Positions 1 to 12,400 are shown, counted from the stretch's first letter. The stretch is DNA of 64,000 nt from Watersipora subatra (GCF_963576615.1 NC_088714.1:37923143-37987142); one strand, 5' to 3'. Notes: generated by a model from the letters alone, not told the origin. Made by a program: numbers and translations.

Positions 1-62
1 AGATTCACCATGTCTTACTCTTTTGTGTTGTAGGTGTGAAATATATGAGAGTGTGATTATTT
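1..62. repeat. Edge-truncated copy of a TIR element (family A)
   Basis: The first ~60 bases match the terminal inverted repeat of the elements at 4342-5247 and 20424-21250: the CACCATGTCTTACTC block, then TTGTAGGTG and a GTGTGATTA-like block. The element runs off the left edge. Homology is by eye. Confidence 0.6.
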
Positions 63-645
63 TATTTTTAGTTTCTTTCACTAATACCAGAAGTTTTAGG
101 GAAGTGATGGCTTTTTGCTTTCCCCTATGTTGGGTTATCTAGTTCTATATTTGTAAAGTAGTTCTTTACTAATCTCGTGTTGATTATAATAACAGTTGAA
201 AATAAAATCTGTAATAAAAACACTAGCCAAATCAAGCCATTAATCTATCACCCATTGAATAGCATTGATCCACCAGTGTCTAGCCATAAATTGTAGATTG
301 CATCTATAAACCAAGCCACAAAATATAATAATTGGTGTGATAATGGTTTTTTTATCTTAGTTTTTTGATGTAACAACATTAGGCTGTAATAGAACTATCT
401 CTTAACCTTAAATGAATAAAAAATCACGCCTGCTGACCCGGTCCGACCCGATCTTGGCCCTCATTGCTGACCCTGTGTCTGGTCCGACCCTGCATTCTTT
501 GGTCTCATTCCAGCTTTAGCTAAGAAAGCTATTGATTCCATTTCCCTGATCAGATCAAAGCTTCACAGGCTCATCATATATTAGTCATGTTTAGTTCAGC
601 ATGATATTAGTCTATTCACCTAGCCTGGGTCTTGCGCTTCGGGTG
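63..645. other. Intergenic, no recognised feature
   Basis: AT-rich non-coding sequence. Around 425-500 there is a short run of degenerate CTGACCC/GTCCGACCC motifs. No coding signal is supported. Confidence 0.5.
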
Positions 646-762
646 GGTGGGCTATTTGCCCCCCTCTCCTTTCCCCCTTCTCTCTTTTCCCCTTCTCACT
701 ACTTCTTTGGAGAAGGGGAAAAGAGAGAATGGGGATAGGAGAGGGTGGCAAATTAAGCCTTG
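646..762. repeat. Long pyrimidine/purine hairpin
   Basis: An inverted repeat of about 50 bp per arm with a short loop near 698-708. The left arm is nearly pure pyrimidine (CTCTCCT, then TTCTCTCTTTTCCCC) and the right arm is its purine-rich complement. The pairing extends outward through TTTGCC/GGCAAA. Transcribed RNA would fold into a stem longer than typical pre-miRNA. It could equally be the core of a small foldback element. Confidence 0.75.
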
Positions 763-1124
763 GTGGCTCATGATTTGTGTGCAACATTTCATAGCTTTTA
801 TACTTTTAATCTATGGTGGTTATCACATATTCTCACAGAATTGCTTTAGTTTACTGGATTATGTATCCAAGAAGGTTTATGTGAAAATAAATGTGATTTT
901 GTCACCTTCTCTTGATTAGCTCCATGGTTAACAACAGTGCAGCCAAGCATGAGGTACAATACAATGACGTTACGTCATGCTATTTAAGTCTGACAGGCTT
1001 TTTCCTTATTGACCAATCTAGGTTTATATATCCATTGTGGAGACTCATTGTTTAGTGGTTCATCCCTGAGTTGCTCCGATTGGGTAGGTCCTGTTTCCCT
1101 CACCTGAGCATGTGTAAGTTGCGC
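763..1124. other. Intergenic, 3' flank of gag-like pseudogene
   Basis: No recognisable gene. It lies downstream (minus strand) of the gag-like ORF, so it may be retroelement interior or flank, but no reverse transcriptase or LTR is visible here. Confidence 0.4.
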
Positions 1125-1727
1125 TTATCTGAGCGTGGGTGGTTGAATAGGATTCATCTGTCTCTGTTGGGCAAGCTCTTCCAACAGTTTGGCTTGCTCC
1201 TCGATCTCTCTGTTGGCTTGCTCGATTCTTTGTTGAGCCTCTTCTGCTTCCTGCTCCTCTAGTTCATCAATTAGCTTGTCGATCATTTTATTGGAATCTG
1301 AATGTGTATTACAAAGCACGTTTAACTCATCATACATACTGCACACCTCCACATTCTTAGCCTCTATGGTATCATAAACATCACACAAAAAATCAAGTGA
1401 AGCTTCTTCCGCTAACTCACGTTGCCTGTTATCAATGTATTTGTACTGGCTCATTATTAGTTTCGTAAGTTTGAGGTTTAATTCTGAGATTTTGCTTTCT
1501 CTGCCAATATTAGAAAGTTTCTGTATTCGCTTTGATCGTGCGCCTTGTTCTGGCGCGCTAGCTACAAGCATGGATTGTTTAGTGTGATCAGGTGGAGTGC
1601 TAGAGATTTCTCAAGGTGTACTAAAGGCTAAGTCCTCCCCACTACCTCATGAATCCCGCGATGCATCTAACCCAACTACACCGTCGTCCCCACTGAGCGC
1701 ACCCGCACCTTCCGTAGTGTCGGCCAT
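1125..1727 (-). pseudogene. Decayed coiled-coil (gag-like) ORF
   Basis: An intact stretch of 148 codons (1571 down to 1125) encodes a charged, strongly helical protein ending in a Glu/Gln-rich coiled coil (ELEEQEAEEAQQRIEQ). The same frame continues upstream to an ATG at 1727, starting MADTTEGAGALSGDD, interrupted by two TGA codons. Each is one transition from CGA, as expected from CpG decay. Long N-terminal coiled coils of this kind occur in Gag of BEL/Pao and some gypsy retrotransposons. No protease or reverse transcriptase follows, so the retroelement assignment is inference. A decayed host coiled-coil exon is the alternative. Confidence 0.5.
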
Positions 1728-2204
1728 GCCACCGGTAACAACCCAACACAATGCCGTTAGCCAAGGCAATAGATCTGGGTCCCAAGCAACTATAGATGGT
1801 TTACAATTCTCATTAAAAAATGTCCAATAAATTCAAAATTAAAAATTTCCAGTAATTCAAGGTTCCAGTTAAATACTTAATATAATAAGTTGACTGATTT
1901 CTTAATCAAGTATTGTCAATGTTGTACAACTATTGAGGTTTATTCACTTACTGCCGATTGAATCATGTATATCTTGTTACGTAGGCCTATTACGTTGCAA
2001 TTATTAGATTGTGTGGTTTAGTCAGATCTTACCGGTCTTTGATGTGGGCTGTTTACCTTTCCTATTTCACCTCGTAGAAAATTGTCACTGTTAGAGGTAT
2101 TACGGCTGGTATTGCGCTGGTTTTGCTGTTTACAGTTTATCGGTCTGCCTTGAAATAGTTGTACTGGATACAGTTTGTTGTTACTCGTCGCAACTGTTCA
2201 TTTA
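1728..2204. other. AT-rich spacer, no gene
   Basis: Non-coding sequence between the gag-like ORF and the degenerate repeat block. It could be 5' LTR/leader of the same dead element, but no terminal repeat pair was found. Confidence 0.35.
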
Positions 2205-2640
2205 GCTCTTGTGTAGGTTCCTTATTTATACACTGCGGCTGGTTGACTATCTTGAGAGGTTCCGGTGTTATTTACAGTTTATCTTATTCGCTGCAACTGT
2301 TTAGCTCTTGTGTAGATTTCTCATACACTGTGGCTGATTACTGTTTGTTTGGCTCTTGTGTCGTTTCGTTGCACACTGTGGCCGGTTGACTAGCTTGAGA
2401 GTTTCTGGTTTGCTGCTCTTGTGTATGTTTTTACACTGTGTCAGATTGACTTTGTTTTGCTTAACTGTGTTCTTTCTTTTACGTTCCAATTAGTTGAACT
2501 TTTGTTTAGCTCTTGTGTACTTCTTCTGTACACTGTGGCTGGTTAGGCAGTTGGTTTATCTCGTGTTTAGCTCTTGTGTATTTTTCCTATACGCTGTGGC
2601 TGGTTAGACAGTTGGTTAATCTCGCGTTTAGCTCTTTAGG
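2205..2640. repeat. Degenerate repeats with self-complementary core
   Basis: Six diverged units share GCTCTTGTGTA, a variable 5-12 nt stretch, TACACTGTGGCTGGTT and often GAC or AGACAG. Starts lie near 2210, 2303, 2352, 2415, 2508 and 2570. TGTGTA and TACAC(T) form a short inverted repeat inside each unit. Spacing varies from about 49 to 93 bp, so this is an old or gapped array. Confidence 0.6.
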
Positions 2641-3187
2641 CCTGCTAGCAGGGCAGCTGTTTCTTCATATCCCCACTCTTCTGTGTGTGGAGGACGAGGT
2701 TTCACTGTAGTTTTTGTCAAACTCATAAACTTCTGTTAGTGGGATAACGTGTGAAGATTGATTTCACTGATTTTGTTCTTTATTTTATAAAATCGTGAAA
2801 CCTGTAAGGTTAAAAATACAGGATAGTACAAGATATAATATGGCATAATAAACTTGAAATTATATATCAAATTACTAATTAGCAATAGCTTAATATTAAT
2901 GAACAAATAGCAAAACAATAACAAAGTATAAAAGAGAAGCTAATCAGGCAATCAGTGCAGCACACCCAACTCTCAGGAAGTGCAGTCACCTCAGACTCGA
3001 AGGCAAACCACAGACGGCCAGTAGGGCAACAACAGAACAAATGACTCTAGCACACCTTGCTCAATCTTAACACACCCCCTTATTTTCAATAATTAGACTG
3101 CTCGAATAATCTGAAAAGGCAGCTGTATGTATAGTTGGAGGAGCGACGCTTCTGCTCGTCAAACAGTAAATAAACAATCTTTTCAGT
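2641..3187. other. Intergenic, no recognised gene
   Basis: AT-rich sequence with no supported ORF. A short GC-richer stretch at 2940-3070 has no recognisable domain. Confidence 0.4.
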
Positions 3188-3594
3188 GTACTCCTCTAGA
3201 CCATTCTGACAGTTCATCATTGGGCCATTTGAGAGCAAGTTTTGGCAAATCAAAAACTTTAACCAGCCATAGCTTGCCGTGAAATTTTCATCGATTGACA
3301 AAGTGGGTGCCTTTACTCTCGAGATCATAGTGCGACTGACACAGAGCTTCAAACTGACGTTGCTACCATTTGATGAGCCTGTCAAAATCCTTGTTATGCA
3401 AAGACGTCCAGCGCCTTCAAGTCAGTTGCATGAAGAGATAGAATATGAAGAAGATACTTATTAAGCCTCGATCTGTAATTTTTGTTTAGTCCAATTTGAC
3501 ACATGAATGAAGAACATTTTTGGCTTTTGCTCCTTAGATTCTGTGGCTCAGCGTGCGCAACAACTTCCAGCTTAAAGTGCAAGTCATATTTCAT
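3188..3594 (-). pseudogene. Pogo/Tigger-like transposase N-terminus, decayed
   Basis: Read on the minus strand across several frames, this gives the DNA-binding half of a pogo/Tc5/Jerky-type transposase. It begins KYDLHFKLEVVAHAE (first helix-turn-helix) and passes an LEGAGR segment. VSRTMIS follows, then NFTASYGWLKF, the usual start of the CENP-B-type second helix-turn-helix (consensus F.AS.GWL..F). Frameshifts and stops separate the pieces, and no DDE catalytic domain follows. A TIR arm at 3935-4085 lies 5' of it on the same strand and may be its own terminus. Family recognition is by motif memory. Confidence 0.5.
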
Positions 3595-3934
3595 TCATTT
3601 CAAATGAGTACATGTTCAGATTCGGAACTGGTTGACATGGCTAGCTTTTATGTTCAAATCGGGCTCCGGGGAAGTTCATCACTTGAATCTAAGTACGTTT
3701 TGATGAAGTACGAAGTTTTCAATCTATGCAATTATAAAACCAGAGATTCAAGTATGTATGTTCAATGCATAGCATTTTGTTTCAGAAAACAGATTACTGG
3801 CGGCTACAAATTGGATTCAAGTAGCAACGGTCTTTTATTACAATATCTTTATCTCCTTTTTGTTATGGGTTGATATACCGGTAAATTATTATTGAAAATT
3901 ACTGTTTTGTGATTTTCAAACCTTTGATTACTAA
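3595..3934. other. Interior of pogo-like element remnant
   Basis: Non-coding sequence between the transposase fragment and the TIR arm. Probably 5' leader of the same element. Confidence 0.35.
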
Positions 3935-4085
3935 TTAGCATAATGAATGTCAAAGCGACGCTCTATTAAAGGTAGCGTTCAAATACAGCTGACACTGAAT
4001 TTTTTAACTCTTTTTCTATAGTGGCATGCTATTAGAAGCGGTGTTCAAATAAAGGTGGGGGTTCAAATAGAAGTTTTACAGTAAC
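3935..4085. repeat. Solo TIR arm of pogo-like family
   Basis: Contains GTTCAAATAAAGGTGG, GGTTCAAATAGAAG and ends GTTTTACAGTA. Reverse-complemented, it reads CTGTAAAAC, then CTATTTGAAC and CACC, matching both arms of the foldback element at 24814-27501. No partner arm was found to the left. Confidence 0.65.
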
Positions 4086-4341
4086 TATAGGTGTGGGAGA
4101 TGGAAGGTATAAGCAGTTATATAAACATTTGAGTTCAGATTTAAACTCCAGTTGTTGTGGATGCGAGTCGTTATGCTGTTCATCAGTTGCTATTGACTAG
4201 AAATAGATGAAGGTAGAAAGAATAGATAAAAATGAACAATATCCGCTATAATAACTAGTACTGTCATCCTTACATCATGTATGCATCCGCTAGCCCTGCT
4301 TTAACTTTGGGCTCTTGATATGTTCACTTGTACATCTGATT

Positions 4342-5247
4342 GTTGACTTGCAACAAAGTTCACATTACAGTTATTTGGTACCAAAAGACTCACCATGTTT
4401 TACTCTGCTGTGTTGTCGGTACAAATTATATGGAAATGTGATTACAAGCTTTTAAAAGCTCAAAAACGAACAGCTAATCGCAGCCATCACGAAAACGCCA
4501 TAGATCGGAATCCGTTTCCAAAACGGCTCAAATGGAACGTAGTTAAACACGATGGTTTCTGTTTACGCTTTCATGAAACCTCATTCGTCAAAAAAATTTC
4601 ACAAATATACTTCACATATTCAATAAAACCATGTTTATTGTCCTTACGCGTCTATTTCATCATTATTGTAATGCTGTCACTTTGGGCACTGATATTTCAA
4701 AACCGACCGTAAAAATTCGTTCAATTTGTTAACCTTAGTTTGAATGATTGCATATCATCCTCTGATAAACATGGCAATCCTGCTGGTCACCTGTGATAGT
4801 CGAAAAATGCTGCAGAAATTATTTGGGCTGTTTGGCAGGAAGTATGGGTCACATGATCAGATTACGACTAGACAATTAGACCAAGCCGATATAAAACTGT
4901 AAAGTAGCGAGCATCTATATTTGATACTGGAGCTTTGGTAAAACCTGAAGTGTTTGTCATAAACTAGTGCTACGAGAAGGTTTATATTGAGCTTTTTATT
5001 GGCCTTTCAATTCGCGTGATGACATCACGTGTCAAAACAATTACCAAATTGTTTGAGAACCTCGTCACTATGAAGAGATTCCACACTAAGGCGTTTTCGT
5101 GATGGCTGCGATTAACTGTTCGTTTTTTAGCTTTTAAGAGCTTGTAATCACATTTCCACATATTTTGCACCTACAATGCAGCAGAGTAAGTCATGGTGAA
5201 TTTTTTGATACCAAATTATTGTAATGTGAATTTGGTTGCAAGTAAAC
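4342..5247. repeat. TIR element, family A, copy 1 (~906 bp)
   Basis: Both ends carry GTTnACTTGCAAC, then TTCACATTACA and TTTGGTA in inverted orientation. The similarity continues inward through AATCGCAGCCATCACGAAAA for a total of about 190 bp per arm. The interior has no transposase, so the element is non-autonomous. A second copy in opposite orientation lies at 20424-21250. Target-site duplications are not clear. Confidence 0.8.
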
Positions 5248-5815
5248 TTTTAAGAATTTTGATTGCCTAGGCATGCTCTCAATACATGCTCGCAATATTG
5301 GCTGTAATTCTGTTTTAGGAAAAGCTTTAAAGAATTAAAAGTCTTATCTGCTTTCTTTCCAAGTTTTTTAAACCAGGTAAGCCAAATCTTTGATGTTGTT
5401 CTGCTGAGTGCATATGTCCTAATTTGGTAGTTGCCGGTGAATGGAAGGGAACACAACTCTTATATTATAATAAATAGTAGAGCAGGAACATAAACTTATC
5501 TTTCAGCCTTTTCCTTCAGAGGGTGGGCTACTCAAACAAAGATGTTTTATAGTCAGAAATTTATGCTGAATTCAATTATAAAATTTCTACACCTATGTGT
5601 TTGCACATTTATGAGCTAGAGAGCACTTTTGAAATGGGAGGGTGCAACTCCAAGTTTGCTTGGAAAGCCTTACATATCAGACAAAGAAAACTATTTTATA
5701 ATCTCGAAAATTAAAAAATGCTTTTATTTGAGATTAGGTGAGTCAACTCTCAGCATTTCTTAACCCATACCAAGTATGTAGCAAGACTGCTTGTTTCATT
5801 GTCTTCATCTAGTCA
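5248..5815. other. Spacer, no recognised gene
   Basis: AT-rich sequence between the TIR element and the decayed repetitive ORF. It may be the 5' part of that element; nothing specific is visible. Confidence 0.35.
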
Positions 5816-8445
5816 ATGAATGAAACCCTAGTCAGAGTGACTAAACATCAATATGACATGGCCAAACATTATTCAAACAGATGGTTGATATTGGAAGAAG
5901 AGAGCATTCAATGTGAAATTGCTCAAAAAGTGCTAAGCAATGACAACTTTGATGAGAGTTCAGACTTGTTATGTCATTATGCCTGTTATAAAAAGTGTTG
6001 TAACAAACTCGTTATGGAAAAAGCTGAAAAATGTCATGAGAAGAGACAGAAAGAATGTGATACAGCAGAAGAGGTGACACTAGATATTTATTACTTTACA
6101 AATTCATGATGATTACTCCATGATGATGGTACTTTGGTGGGAGAAAAAGAAAACATTTTCATTTTTGTCTGAACATTTTGTGAGCAGTAAAACTATCTCT
6201 TTGCAGTTTACATCACGTGTGATAGCGTACAATTTGAACATAAATGTATAGATAAATTACATGATGATCCTTCCTTAGTTTTTTGCATATGACCACTCAA
6301 ACTACTATGCAGAGATGACTAATCTGAAAGTATTGCATAGCAACGTGTATGAGGCTCTTATGAAGAAGGGGTGTTTTACTTATCAATCACGACATCACTG
6401 TTCATTCAGCTCTATGGCTTGTGATCAATCTATTGAGCAAACAGTTGAAAGAGACTCAGTCTCACGGTGGAATCATAGGGTTTACCAGGAAGTCATCGGC
6501 CTCTCAACGCTGGACTCTATCTCACCTGGAACGAACAGCTGTACATACAGACATAAAGAAGATGCTAGTGCTTGGTGATTCGGATGCAGCAAATTATGAG
6601 ATGCGTGAAAAGGCATGGAAGGCTGATGAGGAAATGAGGGAAGTCATGAAAGACTCATAACAGCGAGAATAAATCTGTTTGCGTTTCAAACCACAAAGCT
6701 AGTATATATTACCAGTGGTGCAAAAGCTTCCATGGAAGTGAAGCAAGATTTTGAAATGGCAAATGTGATAGGAGAGAAACAGTTTTCAGAATTAGTCCAG
6801 AAGAGGTTAAGTACTCAAGAGATTGATTTTAAGGCATCCATCAAGTCAAACAAGCTCAAAACCTTCACCACATTATCATAAGCTAAAAAGAAATCAAAAG
6901 AAGAAGTACTAGAGTGTTCGCACAGACTGTTTGATAATTCGTTAATGATCAGCCAACAGCGTACCTTGGATTTGAGAAAAGTGTTATTATTCTCTTTTTG
7001 CACCATCAGCTGATGTTGACCAGGGACCAGCTGAATTATTCAGCTGGTCCCTGGCTAACTCTGATGACTCTATATTGAAGACTGCTAAGTCGGCTCTGAT
7101 GGCTGCTGTTGAGAAAGATGTTGATGATCAGCCATCAATCTGTTAACCAGGATCAGCTACCCGTCTTTGACGCCGTTGTGGTTGATGCTTTGGCCGAAAT
7201 TCAGACTTTGAAAGCTCCTCCAACTTTTGGCATGGTTGCAAGTCCGCTTTTGCACCGGATAGTTAGTATTGCTAGCGTATATCACACATGTCGTGTGGAT
7301 TTTGTTTGTGACACATACCCTGATATCAGCATTAAAGCAGGTGAGAGAAGTCGTAGAAGTGTGAAAGGAAGGCAGAAGGTTGCTGTGTTTAGTCCGAACT
7401 AATCAATGCCAAAATGGTCTGAATTTTTAGCAGACGACTCAAACAAGACTGCCCTAGTGAAATTTCTGAAGGATACATGGAGCAAGTCAACTGTGAAGCA
7501 GAAACTAAATCTTGTAATAGCTTTTTCTCAAAAATGCCACATGATCAGCTATGACCTTGATGGATCAATCGCTGTAAGCTAAATAGATAGTTTGACATCA
7601 GACGACGAGGATGCAGATACGCACATGTTATCCCATACCGCAAAGATAATGGAAGACAAAATTAGCTCAAACGTTCTAGTCAAGTGCCAGGACAGAGATG
7701 TTTTCCTAAGCTGTCTCTCTCTAGTAGATGAGCTGCCATCACAGAAACTCATTTACTGCTGTGGTAAGGAGCCGTTGACAGAACATAGGCTGTCTGTCTA
7801 CCGTCCTCACACCCGAATGATGCAAAGCACTGCTCGGGCTCTATGCTCTAAGTGGATGCGACAGTGTAAGCGCATTCTATTCCAAATGGAAGATAACTTT
7901 CTTCAAGTTGCTAAAAACCATCCTGAATTCTGTAACACACTGAAATCATTGGGAACATATTTTGAAGTTGATGGTGCAATAAGAGAATCTATTGAGACAT
8001 TCATATGCAGATTATATGGTGGAAAGACAAATTCCATCAATGAAGCACGGTATAAGATATTTTGCTCACCGTCTCGCACATCACAATCAAACCTACCACC
8101 CACACTAGATGAGTTAAATCTCCATATATCTAGGGCTGCCTATTAGGCCGCGATATGGAGAAGAGTCAAGCAAATCATCATCAACGCCCCATCCCCCAGC
8201 AACATGGATGGTTTATGGAAGGTGGAGAGCTTAAAGCTAGATGGCTGACACAACAACCAGCACCTCCTGATGTGCTCATGGACATGTTTTGTCGATGCAA
8301 AACTGTGTACCAGTCTCGTTGCTGTCAGTGCAACAATACAGATTTCAAGTGTACAAACATGTGCAGATGCAGCTGCTGTAGCAATACAAATAAAGAGGAT
8401 GGAGATGAAAGTAGTAATGCAAAATTAGAAGGTGAATTAGGTTAG
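5816..8445 (+). pseudogene. Decayed ORF of unnamed repetitive family (EADTHML/GCDS)
   Basis: A near full-length but broken copy of a multi-copy gene family I recognise from invertebrate genomes but cannot name. Pieces in order: a YHxxCY-like N-terminus (CHYACYKKCC, near 5970), an IEQT block near 6430, a HLERTA block near 6530 and a LISQQRTLDL-like block near 6950. Then come a WSLANSDDS block (7045), PPTFG (7217), PKWSEFLADD (7405), DEDADTHML (7605) and NEARYKIFC (8038). A cysteine-rich tail (CRCKTVYQSRCCQC) follows from 8290. The signature LHALTGCDS motif is present only in another frame (LSGCDSVSAF, about 7840-7875), so two compensating shifts flank it. Stops at about 6881, 7143, 7579 and 8144 confirm decay. 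The order agrees with my memory of the family. It probably derives from a mobile element; no termini were identified. Confidence 0.7.
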
Positions 8446-9446
8446 TATTTGAGTGGTATCGTAACCAGAGGTGTGCTTCATGTTTGATTAGAATACATAT
8501 GTGTCACACTGTATAAAAGACTGACTAATTGCGATTTCACTTGCATAATTAAGTGCATGGTTCAACATAATAAGCATTAATGATGAATATATGTATACTA
8601 AAATATTATATATACATAGTCTGAGTCTTTAAAAATACTTTTCGTTTTGTTTTGCAGATCTGTAATAATATAAGAGTTGCGGAATAACAAGGACAAACTG
8701 TAAAGCTGCCACAATATCAACCAAACTGGGAATACATAATATTATATAATACAATTCTAATATCCTAATATTTGAATAATTAATATTTTGGTGTTATCAG
8801 AATTGATTCCAATTTAGGTTGCTGCTAATTATTTAGCATTCATATGCTATTTTCATTATCACATTGTTGATAGAAGCACATAAAACATTACAGACATTTA
8901 TTTAATTAAAATAATATATTAATTATATTGCTCAAAAATGAACACTCTGAAAGGTGTAGAAACCAGATATTTGAAATCTGCTCGAAATTCTGGTCTAGAT
9001 GCCACTCTTATCGCATAGCCCACCTCCAAAAGGAATAAATCACTTTTTTGACAGCTTTTTGATGCCCTCCTGCTCTACTAAAACTTGTTAGGAGCATATC
9101 TGCTTAATGTTCTAAACTATAACTACATGTATTATGAGGTAAATGCGAGTGGAATACAACTTCTATATTATATGGAGCATGCTAGGTGATTTCATATGAC
9201 CTACATGTAGCTGTATTACAAGGTGAAATGAAGGAGAATACAACTCCTACATTTTACTAACCATGTTGAGTTTTTAGGTTTAGTCTAGTATTATGAAGTG
9301 AAAAAAAGGAAAATAAAACTCCTATATTACAGTAACCATGCTGGGTGCACAGGTCCTAGCTCAGTGTTCCCGACTGAATGGCAGGGCATGTAGGTTTAGT
9401 CATTTAGCTATTGTAGGTGATCATTGTAGGTGAGCCGTTTGTAATA
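8446..9446. promoter_or_regulatory. RAD51 5' flank with degenerate ~95-bp repeats
   Basis: About 1 kb upstream of the RAD51 start codon. 9105-9370 holds about three diverged ~95-bp units sharing TATTATGAGGT/TATTACAAGGTGAAA, AATACAACTCCTA and ACCATG. No TATA box or CpG island stands out. The promoter and transcription start must lie here or further left, but the sequence alone does not place them. Confidence 0.4.
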
Positions 9447-12400
9447 ATGGCCATGCAGGCAGCATGCTCAGCATCCACATCCAATGCTGCTGCACAGCAG
9501 GCAGTGCAGGAAGAGGAGGAAGTTTGTGGACCTTTGCCCGTTGCCAGGCTTGAGGTGCTTTCCATTTTCATTCCTTACTTTTTTACTTAACTTCGGGTTC
9601 TACTTTCACATTACATCTTACAATACAGTCATCTTGAGTCATAACCGCCCCAACATACTATACATAACGTACTATACATAACGTGCTATACATAACGTAC
9701 TATACATAACGTACTATACATAACGTACTATACATAACGTACTATACATAACATACTATACATAACGTACTATACATAACATACTATACATAACGTGCTA
9801 TACATAACGTACTATACATAACATACTATACATAACGTGCTATACATAACGTACTATACATAACGTACTATACACAACGTGCTATACATAACGTACTATA
9901 CATAACATACTATACATAACGTGCTATACATAACGTACTATACATAACGTACTATACATAACGTACTATACATAACATACTATACATAACGTACTATACA
10001 CAACGTGCTATACATAACGTACTATACATAACGTACTATACATAACATACTATACATAACGTACTATACATAACGTACTATACATAACGTACTATACATA
10101 ACGCACTATACATAACGTACTATACATAACGCACTATACATAACGTACTATACATAACGTATAATACATAACGTACTATACATAACGTACTATACATAAC
10201 GTACTATGCATAACGTACTATGCATAACGTACTATACATAACGTACTAATTGTTTGATATAATTTGGAAATAGCTTGTAAATACTATTGCATTAAAGATC
10301 AACTTACACAACGGTATATTTTATCAGAAAGTGTCAGTGTTTTTATCATTTGCGATTTTTTTTTATGTTTGAGGTGGTCTGACTGACAGGATGTTTTAAG
10401 ATTAAAATTGGCAAAACATGATCGGGGTTAGAACGCCTGGTTTCAAAAAAGCGTGATTATGACATTTATAGTTGCAATATAATAGTCGATATTAATGAGA
10501 GAGATAGGCAGGTGAGTAACTGGAGACATCGTCATTTCAGCCTGCGATACTTATGAGTGTATTAACCCCAGTATCAAGTTTTCTTGATTTGATTTTTGAT
10601 TTTAATCTTGTAACATCCTGGCAGTCAGATCACCTTAAACATGAAAACGATCGCAAATCATAGAGAAGTGCCAATATTTTTGGATAAAATTACCAAAATT
10701 TTGTGCAAGTTCATCAGTGCAACTACTTGAAGATTCTTTAACTAGTTTTTATAAGGAATGCATGCTTGTTGGTAGTACTTGTTGGTAGTACTTGTTGGTA
10801 GTACTTGTTGGTAGTACTTGTTGGTAGTACTTGTTGGTAGTACTTGTTGGTAGTACTTGTTGGTAGTACTCTGACATGGTATTGATCTTACTGAAAGTAA
10901 GATTGATTCATCCAACCACCTATTGGCAATCGAATTACCTATGAATACCAATCCTATCCAATTACCTATGATTAGTTATGATTAGGTAATTTACTAGACA
11001 TTTACTGTTAATTGCCACTCGTGCAACAATGAGTCATACGGTCTGTCTTTGCAGGCATGTGGTATCAGTGCGAGTGATTGTAAGAAGCTCGTGGAGGCGG
11101 GACTTCACACCGTAGAGGCTGTAGCATTTACCCCTAAGAAGGCATTGGTCGCGATAAAAGGGATCAGTGAGGCCAAGGCAGATAAAATAATAGTACGCAT
11201 TAAAATCTTTATTTCTATTATTTTTCTGTGCCGGTGTTACGCGAGTATTATCTATATATCAATCAAAAGGCTATACAGTAAATAGTAATTCAAACTTTAA
11301 TGTTAAAGCACTTACTTAATTTTTTACAAAATTATCTTAGAAACGTTCTACCTGCCCTCAGTTTTTGCCACTTCTCATCGGGTAGATCTAGCCATATTTT
11401 AAGTCTGCATGTGTTTACCATGAGTCCCCTGTTGCCCAGGATGTTTTAATTTACAATAGACCACAGGTGGGTGTTTAAGGAGCTGGTTCTCTGAAACCAC
11501 AGGGTTTAGAAGCTAAATAATTTTGACAACCAAGGGGAGGGCGCAGAGCAAATGTCTGTGAAGTGCTGACAAAGTCGGGCAGAAGTCATGGAAAAGCAGA
11601 CACACATGCGCATGCGATGACAAAGAGGCATTTACTAATATAGATTGTTATTGTATAAAAACTATATAAAAATATTATAAATGTTCACTTTCATTTACAT
11701 GTTTTGTACGTACTAGCAAATGTTTGTATGTAAAATCTAAAATGCAGTGCCAGAAATAGAAGCATGCTTCTGTGTGTAAACTTTTTTGTCTTCAAACCTT
11801 AACTGCAGTTGAATAACCTCGAGTTAACTTTTTCTGTCATTTTTGTCTTTGACGTCTTTTAGGCAGAATGCAACAACATGGTTCCAATGGGTTTCACTAC
11901 AGCCACAGAGTTCCACCAGAAGCGTGCTGAAATAATCCAATTGACAACAGGCAGTAAGGTGGACAATTTTTATGTTTTTACTACAGGTCCTAACACTTGC
12001 CCATTGTCTTTTAGTATTTACCTCAGCTAGTACTGTAGTCTATACCTCAGCTGGTACTGTAGTCTATACCTCAGCTAGTACTGTAGTCTATACCTCAGCT
12101 GGTACTGTAGTCTATACCTCAGCTAGTACTGTAGTCTATACCTCAGCTAGTTCTGTAGTCTATACCTCAGCTAGTACTGTAGTCTATACCTCAGCTAGTC
12201 TTGTTTTCTGTGTACTTATATGTCTATCGTGTTGTATCATATTGCTAACCATGTATGACATTCGACATTTCAGAGGTACAAAAATCCATGTTGTGAATGA
12301 GTCATCGTTATACGTACATCCCTCGTTGTCTAGGTCTAGCCCAGGGGTTCCCAACCTTTTTCATTCAGTTCCCCCATTATGCCTTTTCATAAATTTGATT

